A DNA stretch of 64,000 nucleotides from contig NZ_VSLD01000001.1 in the NCBI RefSeq assembly GCF_008107445.1, positions 186,001 through 250,000 of the forward strand, in the 5' to 3' direction. Position 1 is the stretch's first letter; each line of letters starts with the position of its first letter. The notes beneath the pieces are model-generated. The model did no database searches. It was not told where the DNA came from and saw nothing but the letters and a program-made list of their open reading frames with translations. This stretch comes from Arthrobacter echini. Its GTDB lineage: Bacteria; Actinomycetota; Actinomycetes; Actinomycetales; Micrococcaceae. Both the position numbers and the translations under genes were made by a program. Shown in pieces: positions 25,170 to 33,463 of this stretch.

Positions 25170-26546
25170 TCAGCTGCTCATATACGTCAGCACGTCCTGG
25201 CGCGTCAGAATTCCCACCGGCGAGCCTAGGGACGTGACCATCAGCGTGTCGCTGTGCTGCAGCCGCTCCCGTGCGGCCTCGAGGGACTCCCGCGATCCGA
25301 TGAGCGGAAGCTTCGCGTCCAGGTGCTCGGAGACCGTGTCCGTGAGTTCGGCCCGGCCGTGGAGGAGCTTCTCGGTGAGGGACCGCTGGTCCACGGAGCC
25401 CAGCACCTCGCCCATCTTCACCGGGGGTTCCTGGGACAGCACGGGGACCATGGAGACGCCGTACTCGGCCATGAGCGCGATGACGTCGCGGAGCGTCTGC
25501 GCCGGGTGGGCGTGGACGAGGGCCGGCATGGAACCGTCCTTCGCGTCCAGGACCGCGCCGACGCCGGTGTCCGCGCCGCCGTCCATGAAGCCGTAGGACT
25601 TCATCCAGTCGTCGTTGAAGATCTTGCCGAGGTAACCCCGGCCGCCGTCGGGCAGCAGGACCACCACGACGTCGTCCGCCGTGAGCTCCTTCGCCACGCG
25701 CAGGGCGGCGACGACGGCCATGCCGCACGAGCCGCCGACCAGGAGCCCCTCCTCACGGGCGAGTCGCCGCGTCATCTCGAAGCTCTCCGCGTCGGTGACG
25801 GCCTCGATCTCGTCCGGGACCTCGGGATCGTAGGAGCCTGGCCACATGTCCTCGCCCACACCCTCGACGAAGTAGGGCCGCCCCGTGCCACCGGAGTACA
25901 CGGACCCGTCCGGATCGGCGCCGATGATCCGCACCGGGCCTCCGGCGCGATCCGCGGAGACCTCCTTCAGGTACCGCCCCGTCCCTGTGATGGTGCCGCC
26001 CGTTCCGACGCCGGTGACGAAGTGCGTCACCGTGCCCTCGGTGTCGGCCCAGATCTCGGGACCGGTGCTCTCGTAGTGGCTCAGCGGGCCGAACTGGTTG
26101 GAGAACTGGTCGGGCTTGTAGGCACCGGGGATCTCACGGACCAGGCGGTCCGAGACGCCGTAGTACGACTCCGGGCTCTCCGGCGCCACCGCCGTCGGCG
26201 TGACGACCACTTCAGCGCCGTACGCCTTCAGGACGTTCCGCTTGTCCTCGCCCACCTTGTCGGGCACCACGAAGATGCACCGGTAGCCACGCTGCTGCGC
26301 GACGAGCGCGAGGCCCACCCCGGTGTTGCCGGACGTCGGTTCCACGATGGTGCCGCCCGGCTTGATCCGGCCCTCGGCCTCCGCCGCATCGAGCATCCGG
26401 ACCGCGATGCGATCCTTCACCGACCCGCCCGGATTCAGGTACTCGACCTTGGCGAGGACGGTGGCGGCGATGCCGTCCGTCACGGAGTTGAGCCTGACCA
26501 GCGGGGTGTTGCCGATCAGATCGACAATCGATTTGGCATACTTCAT
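25170..26546 (-). CDS. cbs: Cystathionine beta-synthase
   Basis: A 458-residue PLP enzyme condensing serine (or an activated serine) with homocysteine. The PLP lysine is Lys44 in NPGGSVKDR; the phosphate-binding TSGNTGVGLAL and GTGGTITGTGRYLK loops follow. The last 120 residues form a CBS-domain pair (GEVLGSVDQRSL, VGILTRQDVLTYM), usually regulatory. No haem-binding N-terminal extension is present. ATG 26546 is seven bases after TAGCGT, a possible -10. Upstream gene of metB. Confidence 0.94.
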   Translation of the reverse strand: MKYAKSIVDLIGNTPLVRLNSVTDGIAATVLAKVEYLNPGGSVKDRIAVRMLDAAEAEGRIKPGGTIVEPTSGNTGVGLALVAQQRGYRCIFVVPDKVGEDKRNVLKAYGAEVVVTPTAVAPESPESYYGVSDRLVREIPGAYKPDQFSNQFGPLSHYESTGPEIWADTEGTVTHFVTGVGTGGTITGTGRYLKEVSADRAGGPVRIIGADPDGSVYSGGTGRPYFVEGVGEDMWPGSYDPEVPDEIEAVTDAESFEMTRRLAREEGLLVGGSCGMAVVAALRVAKELTADDVVVVLLPDGGRGYLGKIFNDDWMKSYGFMDGGADTGVGAVLDAKDGSMPALVHAHPAQTLRDVIALMAEYGVSMVPVLSQEPPVKMGEVLGSVDQRSLTEKLLHGRAELTDTVSEHLDAKLPLIGSRESLEAARERLQHSDTLMVTSLGSPVGILTRQDVLTYMSS

Positions 26547-26606
26547 GAACACAACGCTACCGGCTGCCGACCCCGGCGCCGTGCGCCCCCGTAACACACG
26601 CCGTGC

Positions 26607-26620
26607 GCCCCCCGGGGGGC
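26607..26620. promoter_or_regulatory. Perfect GC palindrome upstream of the tartrate/malate dehydrogenase
   Basis: GCCCCCCGGGGGGC, a 14-bp perfect palindrome, located seven bases before CCTAGGGT (a likely -10 around 26628-26633). The palindrome would cover the -35 region and could be an operator. Confidence 0.4.
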
Positions 26621-26670
26621 TTGCGCCTAGGGTTGGAGCACCAGCCACCGTCCGACGAGGGGATCCAGCC

Positions 26671-27747
26671 ATGACCGAGAACTACCGCATCGCCGTCATC
26701 GCCGGGGACGGGATCGGCAAGGAGGTCATGCCCGAGGGCCTGCGCGCCCTGCGGGCCGCGGCCACGCGGTACGGCTTCGGGATCGACGCCGTCGAGTTCG
26801 ACTACGCGAGCGCCGAGTACTACACGGCCCACGGCCAGATGCTGCCCGACGACTGGTTCGAGGAACTACGCACCTTCGACGCGATCTTTTTCGGCGCCGT
26901 CGGCTGGCCCGACGTCGTGCCCGACCACGTCTCGCTGTGGGGCAGCCTGCTGCAGTTCCGCCGCCACTTCGACCAGTACGTGAATCTGCGCCCCGTGCGC
27001 CTGCTGCCGGGGATCACCAGCCCGCTCGCGGGCCGGGAGCCCGGGGACGTGGACTTCTGGGTGGTGCGCGAGAACACCGAGGGCGAGTACTCGAGCGTGG
27101 GCGGCAGGATGTTCGAGGGCACGGAGCGCGAGACCGTCATCCAGGACACCGTCATGACGCGCACCGGCGTGGACCGGATTCTCCGCTACGCGTTCGAGCT
27201 CGCGCAGACCCGCGAGAAGAAGCACCTGACCTCGGCGACGAAGAGCAACGGCATCTCCATCACCATGCCCTACTGGGACGAGCGCGTGGCGGCGATGTCC
27301 ACGAAGTACGACGACGTCCGGGTGGACAAGTTCCACATCGACATCCTCTGCGCGAACTTCGTGCTCCACCCCGACTGGTTCGACGTCGTGGTGGCCAGCA
27401 ATCTCTTCGGCGACATCCTGTCCGATCTCGGGCCCGCCTGCACCGGCACGATCGGCGTGGCACCCAGCGGCAACATCAACCCCGACCGTACGTTCCCCAG
27501 CCTCTTCGAACCCGTGCACGGCTCGGCGCCGGACATCGCGGGCAAGGGCATCGCCAATCCGGTGGGGCAGATCTGGAGTGCCTCCATGATGCTGGACCAT
27601 CTCGGGGAGACCGACGCCGCTGCGGGCATCCTGGCGGGCATCGAATCGGTGCTCGCCACCGGTGGTGATGCACTCACCCGCGATCTGGGCGGTACGGGCA
27701 CGACGGCGTCCCTGGGTGAGGCCATCACCGCCGCCATCGCGGGCTGA
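26671..27747 (+). CDS. Tartrate/D-malate dehydrogenase family (beta-decarboxylating)
   Basis: A 358-residue member of the isocitrate/isopropylmalate dehydrogenase superfamily. Key positions: GDGIGKEVMPEG at the start, substrate-binding arginines around LQFRRHFDQYVNLRPVRLLP, RENTEGEYSSVGG, TKSNGISITM, and the metal-site aspartates in VVASNLFGDILSDLG. The GRMFEGTERE and VNLRPVRLL features match tartrate dehydrogenase/D-malate dehydrogenase (TtuC/DmlA) better than LeuB. The start codon follows GAGGGGATC. It stands alone, divergent from cbs. Confidence 0.85.
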   Translation: MTENYRIAVIAGDGIGKEVMPEGLRALRAAATRYGFGIDAVEFDYASAEYYTAHGQMLPDDWFEELRTFDAIFFGAVGWPDVVPDHVSLWGSLLQFRRHFDQYVNLRPVRLLPGITSPLAGREPGDVDFWVVRENTEGEYSSVGGRMFEGTERETVIQDTVMTRTGVDRILRYAFELAQTREKKHLTSATKSNGISITMPYWDERVAAMSTKYDDVRVDKFHIDILCANFVLHPDWFDVVVASNLFGDILSDLGPACTGTIGVAPSGNINPDRTFPSLFEPVHGSAPDIAGKGIANPVGQIWSASMMLDHLGETDAAAGILAGIESVLATGGDALTRDLGGTGTTASLGEAITAAIAG

Positions 27748-27796
27748 TCCCCCGCCCCGCGAGCGCACCGGGGTACCACCGTGGCACCATGGTTCC

Positions 27797-28768
27797 ATGT
27801 CCATCGCCCCCGCTCTCGTGCCCTTCGGCGCGGAGACGGCGGAGTGGATCCCGGGCGGCCCGTACAGCCTGACCCGCAGCGTGGGCACCCTGCAGTGCGG
27901 GGCCCACGACCCCGCGTTCATCGTCCAGGGGCCGGATCACTGGCTGGCCTTCCGCACGGATCAGGGACCGGTGAGCCTGCTGCTGCGACAGCGGGGTTCC
28001 CTGAACGACTGCGTCATCCAGGGATCCGCGTGGGGCCCCGGGGCAGCCCGGGCACTCGAGGCGCTCCCCCGGCTGCTCGGCGGCGACGACGACTGGAGCA
28101 ACTTCGACAGCCCTGCGTTCCGCGCCACCCTGCCGGAGCTCGCCCGGAAGGGAAGGTACCTGGATCCCGGGCTCCGTCTCCCCTCGTCGGGTCGCATGCT
28201 CGACACGGTGGCCCGCGCGGTCCTCGAACAGAAAGTCACGGGGATCGAGGCCAAGCGCGCCTGGCGCTACTTGCTGACCCGCTACGGGGACACCGCCCCC
28301 GCCGCCGGCGTCGCGGCCCCTGCAGGTCTCCGGCTCCCGCCGACCGCCGAGCAGTGGCGACGCGTGCCGTCGTGGGACTGGCACCGGGCAGGCGTCGACG
28401 CCAAGCGCTCCGCCACGATCCTCAAGGCAGCCCTCGTGGCGAGCGGCCTGGAGCGGCTCGCCTCCCGGCAGGGTGAGGCGGTCAGGGCGGGTCTGCGCTC
28501 GGTTCCGGGGATCGGCGTCTGGACCGTCGCCGAGGTGGTCCAGCGGACGCACGGCTGCCCGGACTCCATCTCCGTGGGCGACTACCATCTCGCGGCCTAC
28601 GTCGGCGCTGCGCTGACCGGGAGCCGGACGGACGACGCCGGGATGGTGGAGCTGCTGCGGCCGTGGGCGGGGCAGCGCCAGCGCGTGGTGCGGGCCCTCT
28701 ATGCGAGCGGATTCCGGAAACAGGCCTTCGGCCCCCGGCTGACGCCCGAGGACCACCGCGGGCGCTAG
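27797..28768 (+). CDS. DNA-3-methyladenine glycosylase II-like (AlkA/HhH-GPD)
   Basis: A 323-residue HhH-GPD base-excision glycosylase. The helix-hairpin-helix is in LRSVPGIGVWTVAEVVQR and the catalytic aspartate follows in SISVGDYHLAAYVG. VLEQKVTGIEAKRAWRYL is the usual first helical block. It removes alkylated purines from DNA. No Ada-type or AlkB gene is adjacent. Two start codons lie eight bases apart; the second, ATG 27797, keeps this frame. Confidence 0.88.
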   Translation: MSIAPALVPFGAETAEWIPGGPYSLTRSVGTLQCGAHDPAFIVQGPDHWLAFRTDQGPVSLLLRQRGSLNDCVIQGSAWGPGAARALEALPRLLGGDDDWSNFDSPAFRATLPELARKGRYLDPGLRLPSSGRMLDTVARAVLEQKVTGIEAKRAWRYLLTRYGDTAPAAGVAAPAGLRLPPTAEQWRRVPSWDWHRAGVDAKRSATILKAALVASGLERLASRQGEAVRAGLRSVPGIGVWTVAEVVQRTHGCPDSISVGDYHLAAYVGAALTGSRTDDAGMVELLRPWAGQRQRVVRALYASGFRKQAFGPRLTPEDHRGR

Positions 28769-28812
28769 GCACGGAGCGCGGCTCGCGTGCGGAACGGGCA
28801 CCGGGCGGCCGC

Positions 28813-28818
28813 TAGGGT
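28813..28818 (+). promoter_or_regulatory. -10 hexamer TAGGGT for a leaderless monooxygenase gene
   Basis: TAGGGT ends six bases before the ATG at 28825; no Shine-Dalgarno lies between. Confidence 0.5.
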
Positions 28819-28824
28819 TGGGGT

Positions 28825-29115
28825 ATGAGCGAACCCGTAGACGTCACAGCAATCTTCACCCCGCAGGAGGGTGAGTTCACCCGCGTGAAGCTGGCCCTCG
28901 ATCTGGCCATCGAGCAGGTGGTCCAGGAACCGGGATGCCTCCGGTACGAGATCACCGAGGCACAGGAGGACCGGATTGTGCTCCAGGAGCGGTGGGAGTC
29001 CACGGAAGCCCTCGATCTCCACATGCGCGGCCCGGCCCTGCAGGATCTCGGCGAGTCGCTGAGCGCACTGCTCGCCGCACAGCCCCACGTGGTGCGCTCC
29101 GACCAGCAGGCCTGA
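28825..29115 (+). CDS. ABM-domain protein, putative quinol monooxygenase
   Basis: A 96-residue antibiotic-biosynthesis-monooxygenase-fold protein: VTAIFTPQEGEFTRVKLAL, then PGCLRYEITEAQEDRIVLQERWES and LDLHMRGPALQDL, the order seen in YgiN-type quinol monooxygenases. These small dimers oxidise quinols without cofactor or act in stress response. Short gene, complete, ending 20 bases before a bidirectional terminator. Confidence 0.85.
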   Translation: MSEPVDVTAIFTPQEGEFTRVKLALDLAIEQVVQEPGCLRYEITEAQEDRIVLQERWESTEALDLHMRGPALQDLGESLSALLAAQPHVVRSDQQA

Positions 29116-29134
29116 GTCCCACGCACCCGACACG

Positions 29135-29167
29135 AACGGCCCCGCACTCCACGAGTGCGGGGCCGTT
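29135..29167. terminator. Bidirectional terminator between ABM protein and thioredoxin
   Basis: AACGGCCCCGCACTC, loop CAC, GAGTGCGGGGCCGTT: a perfect 15-bp stem between convergent genes. Confidence 0.9.
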
Positions 29168-29180
29168 GTGGTAGCGCGAA

Positions 29181-29570
29181 CTACTGCGCGTCAGCGGCGG
29201 GAGAGTCCTCCTGGGACTGCTGCGCGATCTGCTCGTGCACGGCCTTCATGTCCAGGCCCTTCACGGCCTCGACCAGCTCGCCGAACTGTGTGGCGTTGAG
29301 GGCACCCGGCTGGGAGAAGACGAGGACCTTGTCCCGGAACGCCATGAGCGTGGGGATCGAGGTGATGCCGGCCGCTGCGGCGAGCGACTGCTCCGCCTCG
29401 GTGTCCACCTTCGCGAAGGTGATGTCGTCGTGCTGCTGCGACACGGCGTCGTACACCGGTGCGAACTGCTTGCACGGGCCGCACCACTCGGCCCAGAAGT
29501 CAACGAACACGATGTCGTTGCCCTCGATGGTTTCGGGGAAGCTTGCCTCGGTGATATTGATTGTCGACAT
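29181..29570 (-). CDS. trxA: Thioredoxin
   Basis: A 129-residue thioredoxin with the redox pair Cys30-Cys33 in FWAEWCGPCKQF. The cis-proline loop is in TSIPTLMAF. The last 20 residues extend beyond the usual 108-residue fold and are Gln/Ala-rich (AQQSQEDSPAADAQ). General disulfide reductant of the cytoplasm. It diverges from the DUF1810 gene over a 107-base gap. Confidence 0.95.
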   Translation of the reverse strand: MSTINITEASFPETIEGNDIVFVDFWAEWCGPCKQFAPVYDAVSQQHDDITFAKVDTEAEQSLAAAAGITSIPTLMAFRDKVLVFSQPGALNATQFGELVEAVKGLDMKAVHEQIAQQSQEDSPAADAQ

Positions 29571-29677
29571 CCCCTAACGCTAACGAGCGCACCCCGTACC
29601 TGTCAGGTCTGTTCGCTACCGATGAAGAAATAGCGGACCGATCACCTACTGATCCCCCACGAGTTCCGGAGACACGA

Positions 29678-30112
29678 GTGAACACCGACCCCTTCGACCT
29701 GGCGCGCTTCGTCGACGCGCAGGACGCCCAGAACACCTACGAGCAGGCTCTCACCGAGCTGCGCGGCGGACGCAAGACGGGGCACTGGATGTGGTTCGTC
29801 TTCCCGCAGGTCCAGGGCCTCGGGAGCAGTCCGACGTCGGCCCGCTATGCCATCGCGTCCCTCGACGAGGCGCAGGCATATCTTTCGCACCCCGTCCTGG
29901 GGCCGCGCCTGCTGGAATGCGTGCACGCCCTCCTCAATCTTGAGGGCAACGACCCGGAGGAAGTACTCGGCGGGACCGATGCCCGGAAGCTGCAGTCCTC
30001 CATGACCCTGTTCAACCTCGCTGCCCCGCAGGAGCCGTGGTTCAAGGCCCTGCTGGGCCGGTACTACGGGGGCGTGGAGGACCAGGCGACGACGTCGTTC
30101 CTCGCGGACTGA
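29678..30112 (+). CDS. DUF1810 family protein
   Basis: A 144-residue DUF1810 protein. Family marks: DPFDLARFVDAQ at the start, KTGHWMWFVFPQVQGLG, SARYAIASLDEAQAYL and the C-terminal FKALLGRYYGGVED. Function unknown. The GTG at 29678, preceded by CCGGAGACAC, gives the canonical DPFDL start; a longer frame upstream is not family-like and overlaps thioredoxin. Confidence 0.85.
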   Translation: MNTDPFDLARFVDAQDAQNTYEQALTELRGGRKTGHWMWFVFPQVQGLGSSPTSARYAIASLDEAQAYLSHPVLGPRLLECVHALLNLEGNDPEEVLGGTDARKLQSSMTLFNLAAPQEPWFKALLGRYYGGVEDQATTSFLAD

Positions 30113-30127
30113 CGGCGTCGCCCGTCA

Positions 30128-31351
30128 TCACCCGTGCGCCGTCGCGTGCTTCAGCGATCCGCGGCCATTGAGCACGACGGCGCCGGCGACGACCACCATG
30201 GCGGCCGCCACCGCGTAGGTGACCCGCGGGTCGTAGAGCTCGGCGAGCTTCGTCGCGGCGAAGGGGGCGAGGGCGCCGCCGAGCCAGCGGACGAAGTTGT
30301 AACCGGCCGAGGCGACGGGCCGCGGCGCGTCCGAGACCCCCATGGCAAGTTCCGTGTAGAGCGTGTTGTTGATGCCGAGCAGCGCGCCGGAGATGATCAC
30401 CAGCACGACGACGGCGGTCACCGAGCGCTCCGCCGCGAGAGCCAGGCCGACGAGGACCAGCGCGAGGGCGCCGAGGGTCAGCAGCAGCACGCGGGTGGTG
30501 CCGAGCAGTCGCTGCAGGACCGGCGCCACGAGAACAGAGAAGACGGCGACCATGAGGCCCCAGCCGAAGAAGACGGCGCCGATGCCGTAGGCGTCCATGC
30601 CGAGCACGAAGGGCGTGAACGCGAGGATGGTGAAGAAGCCGTAGTTGTAGAACAGGGCGCTGGAGGCGGTGGTGCGCAGTCCCCTGTGCCCGAGGGCCAG
30701 GAGCGGATCCTTCAGCGACGTCCGGTGTGCCGGCGTCGGCGTGGGCGGCAGCATGACGGTCAGGGCGATGAGCGCCGCGGCCATGAGGACGGCTGTGCCG
30801 AAGAACGGCGCACGCCACTGCCAGCCGCCCAGGAGCGCCCCGAGCAGCGGGCCCAGGGAGATCCCCAACCCGAGGGCCGCCTCGTAGAGGATGATCGCGG
30901 TGGCCGTGCCGCCGCTCGCGACGCCGACGATCACCGCGAGCGCGGTGGCCACGAAGAGGGCATTGCCCAGCCCCCAGCCCGCGCGGAAGCCGACGAGGGT
31001 CGCCACGTCGCCCGACAGCCCTGACAGCGAGGCGAAGACGACGATGAGCCCGAGGCCGAGCAGCAGCGTCTTCTTCCCACCGATCCGGGAGGAGATGAAC
31101 CCGGTGACCAGCATCGCGATGGCCGTGACGAGGAAGTAGCTCGTGAAGAGCAGGGACACCTGGCTCGGTGTGGCGTCGAGATTCTCGGCGATGGCGGGGA
31201 GGATCGGGTCCACGAGTCCGATACCCATGAAGGCGAAGACGGCGGCGAGGGCAGTGGCCCAGACAGCCCTGGGCTGACGGAAGAAGGACTGCTTCTCCTC
31301 ACTCAGAACCGAGGTGGACGAGGTCTCCGGCACGGAAGCACGCGTGGTCAC
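30128..31351 (-). CDS. Major facilitator superfamily drug-type efflux transporter
   Basis: A 407-residue MFS protein with 12 helices. The helix 2-3 loop motif SSRIGGKKTLLLG matches the conserved GxLaDrxGrkxxl of the superfamily; GWGLGNALFVATALAV and the helix-5 region ALGLGISLGPLLGALLGG are efflux-type. Probably exports a small toxic molecule in exchange for protons. It is read after the MarR gene, ten bases apart, so the pair is an autoregulated pump operon. Confidence 0.88.
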   Translation of the reverse strand: MTTRASVPETSSTSVLSEEKQSFFRQPRAVWATALAAVFAFMGIGLVDPILPAIAENLDATPSQVSLLFTSYFLVTAIAMLVTGFISSRIGGKKTLLLGLGLIVVFASLSGLSGDVATLVGFRAGWGLGNALFVATALAVIVGVASGGTATAIILYEAALGLGISLGPLLGALLGGWQWRAPFFGTAVLMAAALIALTVMLPPTPTPAHRTSLKDPLLALGHRGLRTTASSALFYNYGFFTILAFTPFVLGMDAYGIGAVFFGWGLMVAVFSVLVAPVLQRLLGTTRVLLLTLGALALVLVGLALAAERSVTAVVVLVIISGALLGINNTLYTELAMGVSDAPRPVASAGYNFVRWLGGALAPFAATKLAELYDPRVTYAVAAAMVVVAGAVVLNGRGSLKHATAHG

Positions 31352-31361
31352 TCAGGAACTC

Positions 31362-31808
31362 CTAGCTGTTGTTGGTCAGTTGTGCGACCACGGGCAGGGC
31401 TGCGGCAAGGGTCGCCCTGTCCCGGCTGTCGAGGCGTCCGAGCAGCTCGGCGATCCGTGCGTTCCGGCGCCGGTTGACCTCCTCCCAGGTGGTGCGGCCG
31501 GTCCGGGTGAGCTGCACCAGTACCGCCCGGGAGTCCGTGGGGTCCGGCTGCCGGGAGACCAGTCCCGCCTGCTCGAGCTTGATGATCTGCTCGGTGGCCG
31601 AGGGCACCCGGATACCGAGATTGGCCGCGACGCGGCTGACCCTCAGGGGTGCGTCAGCGGCCATGCTCAGCGTGCTCATCTGCATGGTCGACAGTTCGCC
31701 GTCACTGTCCATGGAGCGGCTCAGGTAGACGGCGTGGCGCAGGGTGCTGCGGAAGGACTGCGCAAGATTCAGCAGCTCCGCGTCCTCGGTCTCGGTCTCG
31801 GTGTCCAT
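31362..31808 (-). CDS. MarR-family transcriptional repressor of the adjacent pump
   Basis: A 148-residue winged-helix regulator: LRVSRVAANLGIRVPSATEQ is the recognition helix region and LEQAGLVSRQPDPTDSRAVL is the MarR wing. ATG 31808 is preferred over 31826 because the palindrome TTAGGCAGCCTAA (31811-31823) and its embedded -10 TAGGCT lie just upstream; with 31826 the operator would be inside the coding region. Confidence 0.88.
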   Translation of the reverse strand: MDTETETEDAELLNLAQSFRSTLRHAVYLSRSMDSDGELSTMQMSTLSMAADAPLRVSRVAANLGIRVPSATEQIIKLEQAGLVSRQPDPTDSRAVLVQLTRTGRTTWEEVNRRRNARIAELLGRLDSRDRATLAAALPVVAQLTNNS

Positions 31809-31810
31809 AG

Positions 31811-31823
31811 TTAGGCAGCCTAA
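31811..31823. promoter_or_regulatory. MarR operator palindrome
   Basis: TTAGGC-A-GCCTAA, perfect 6-bp arms, starting three bases from the marR start codon and containing its likely -10 (TAGGCT on the minus strand). Bound repressor would block its own and the pump's transcription. Confidence 0.65.
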
Positions 31824-31892
31824 CATTCATGGTTCGAGCCACCAAGACGAGAGCGGGAGGCTACCGTGGAACGGGCCGACGACAGGAGATCC

Positions 31893-32339
31893 ATGGACGA
31901 GACAGCACCGGGTTCCTTGGGCGTGGAGGACCCGATCGCGTTCCTCACCGGCGTGTGGTGGACGGAACGCCGTCTCCTCGACCGCGCATCGGGCATCAGC
32001 GGTACGTTCAGCGGCCTCACCACGTTCACCCCTGACTCCGACGGCCTGGCCTGGGTCGAGGAGGGAACGGCGTGCTGGCCGCACTTCCAGGCGCCGGCGT
32101 CGCGCACCTACCGGGTCAGTGCGGTGGGGGCCACCATGATCGTCCGATTCCCCGATCAGCGGGTGCTCTGTCGGCTCGATCTCCGCTCGGGCCAAGCGCA
32201 GGACGTGCACGGGTGCCCTCTGGACACGTACCGCGTGGCTTTCCACATCCGCGCCGCGGACGCCATCGAGTACTCCTGGGACGTCACGGGACCGGCGAAG
32301 GACCACTTCCTGTCCACCAGGCTCACGCGGCTCCGCTGA
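31893..32339 (+). CDS. DUF6314-like protein
   Basis: A 148-residue beta-rich protein: FLTGVWWTERRLLD, GTFSGLTTFTPDSDGLAWVEEG and CHPLDTYR-like C-terminal pattern, consistent with DUF6314 proteins of actinobacteria. Function unknown. ATG 31893 has AGGAG at 31884-31888. Divergent from the marR gene, so it may share the operator region. Confidence 0.65.
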   Translation: MDETAPGSLGVEDPIAFLTGVWWTERRLLDRASGISGTFSGLTTFTPDSDGLAWVEEGTACWPHFQAPASRTYRVSAVGATMIVRFPDQRVLCRLDLRSGQAQDVHGCPLDTYRVAFHIRAADAIEYSWDVTGPAKDHFLSTRLTRLR

Positions 32340-32341
32340 GG

Positions 32342-33364
32342 TCAGGCGACGTGCGACCGATGACGACGGGAGGATCGCATCCGCGACCGTTCCTTGAGCG
32401 CGGGCAGTTCGAACAGGAGATTGACGGACGCATGCTTCCGCGTCGCATACACCCGAGCCAGGCCGAGCGGGACGCCGACGCCTACGCCGAGCAGCAGAGG
32501 CAGGACGAACCAGGCCCCCGCGAATCTGCCGGCGTCCACGAGGGCCAGCATGATCATGATGGGGCCCAGATGCACCACGTAGAAGACGATCGAGTAGCGG
32601 CCCACGAACTCGAGCGCAGCGCTCACGCGTCCGCCGGGCAGGCGCGGGAACAGCCAGCAGACCACACCGAGTGCTCCCACCACGCCCCACGCGAACTCGC
32701 CGTGGTAGAGCACGTCACGCCCGGTCAGGTTCAGCACACCCACGGTCACGGCAGAGGCCCCTGCCATCACCAGCACCCACGGGCGCTCGATGATCCGGGT
32801 GACCTGCCGAGCGTGCCGGGCGCACCAGGCCCCGAAGAAGAAGAACGCCGCGAGGAAGGCCATGATCTCCGGGCGGCCGCCGTCCGGCAGCACGAGCGAG
32901 ACCAGCAGTGCGGCACCGGAGATCAGCAGGGGCGGCACGCGGCGCAGCGGGTAGGCCACCGCGTAGAAGATCAGGATGAACCAGAGGTACCAGAGGTACG
33001 TGGGCGAAAGGTAGACGATTTGCGCGAGTCCGGCCAGGCTGACGTCGCCTCCGGCAAGGAGCAGGATCAAGGACCACAGGAGGTACGGCCACGCCACCAT
33101 GGACACCTTGCCCGCGACGTACTCCCGGCCCGGCTTGGCGACCGAGCGCGGCAGCAGGATGCCCGAGAGGAACATCAGCACGGGCATGCGGAACGGTTCG
33201 AGGAACAGATTCACCTGGTCGACGCCTGGGACGGGGCCGACAACGAGGCGCAGGGCCTCGCCCGCGTGCAGCACGATCACCAGCAGGATGGCAACGCCTC
33301 GCAGGCTGTCCAGCCACCCTATGCGTGCCTCCGGCGTCGTGCTGATCCTGGGCTCCTCCGACAT
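32342..33364 (-). CDS. Acyltransferase family 3 membrane protein
   Basis: A 340-residue acyltransferase-3 protein of about ten helices. The N-terminal GWLDSLRGVAILLVIVLHA is the family signature, with the histidine of HA as the catalytic position; RMPVLMFLSGILLPRS follows. These enzymes O-acylate surface sugars or lipids. Convergent with the DUF6314-like gene (two bases apart). On the minus strand TACAGT and GGGAGGCG precede the ATG. Confidence 0.85.
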   Translation of the reverse strand: MSEEPRISTTPEARIGWLDSLRGVAILLVIVLHAGEALRLVVGPVPGVDQVNLFLEPFRMPVLMFLSGILLPRSVAKPGREYVAGKVSMVAWPYLLWSLILLLAGGDVSLAGLAQIVYLSPTYLWYLWFILIFYAVAYPLRRVPPLLISGAALLVSLVLPDGGRPEIMAFLAAFFFFGAWCARHARQVTRIIERPWVLVMAGASAVTVGVLNLTGRDVLYHGEFAWGVVGALGVVCWLFPRLPGGRVSAALEFVGRYSIVFYVVHLGPIMIMLALVDAGRFAGAWFVLPLLLGVGVGVPLGLARVYATRKHASVNLLFELPALKERSRMRSSRRHRSHVA

Positions 33365-33463
33365 CGCCTCCCACTGTAGGTAAGCGCACTGACCATTCGT
33401 GGAGGAGGCTTCGCCGGATGGCTCCAGCGCCCGGCGAGGCGTTGTCGGAGCCCCTCGACGACG

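Noticed and set aside
25144-26670. SAM or S-box type riboswitch for metB-cbs
   Set aside because: The gaps upstream of cbs and between the genes are too short and contain no matching stems.
31829-31892. Earlier start for the DUF6314-like gene (GTG at 31866)
   Set aside because: AGGAG at 31884-31888 fits the ATG at 31893 and not the upstream GTG.
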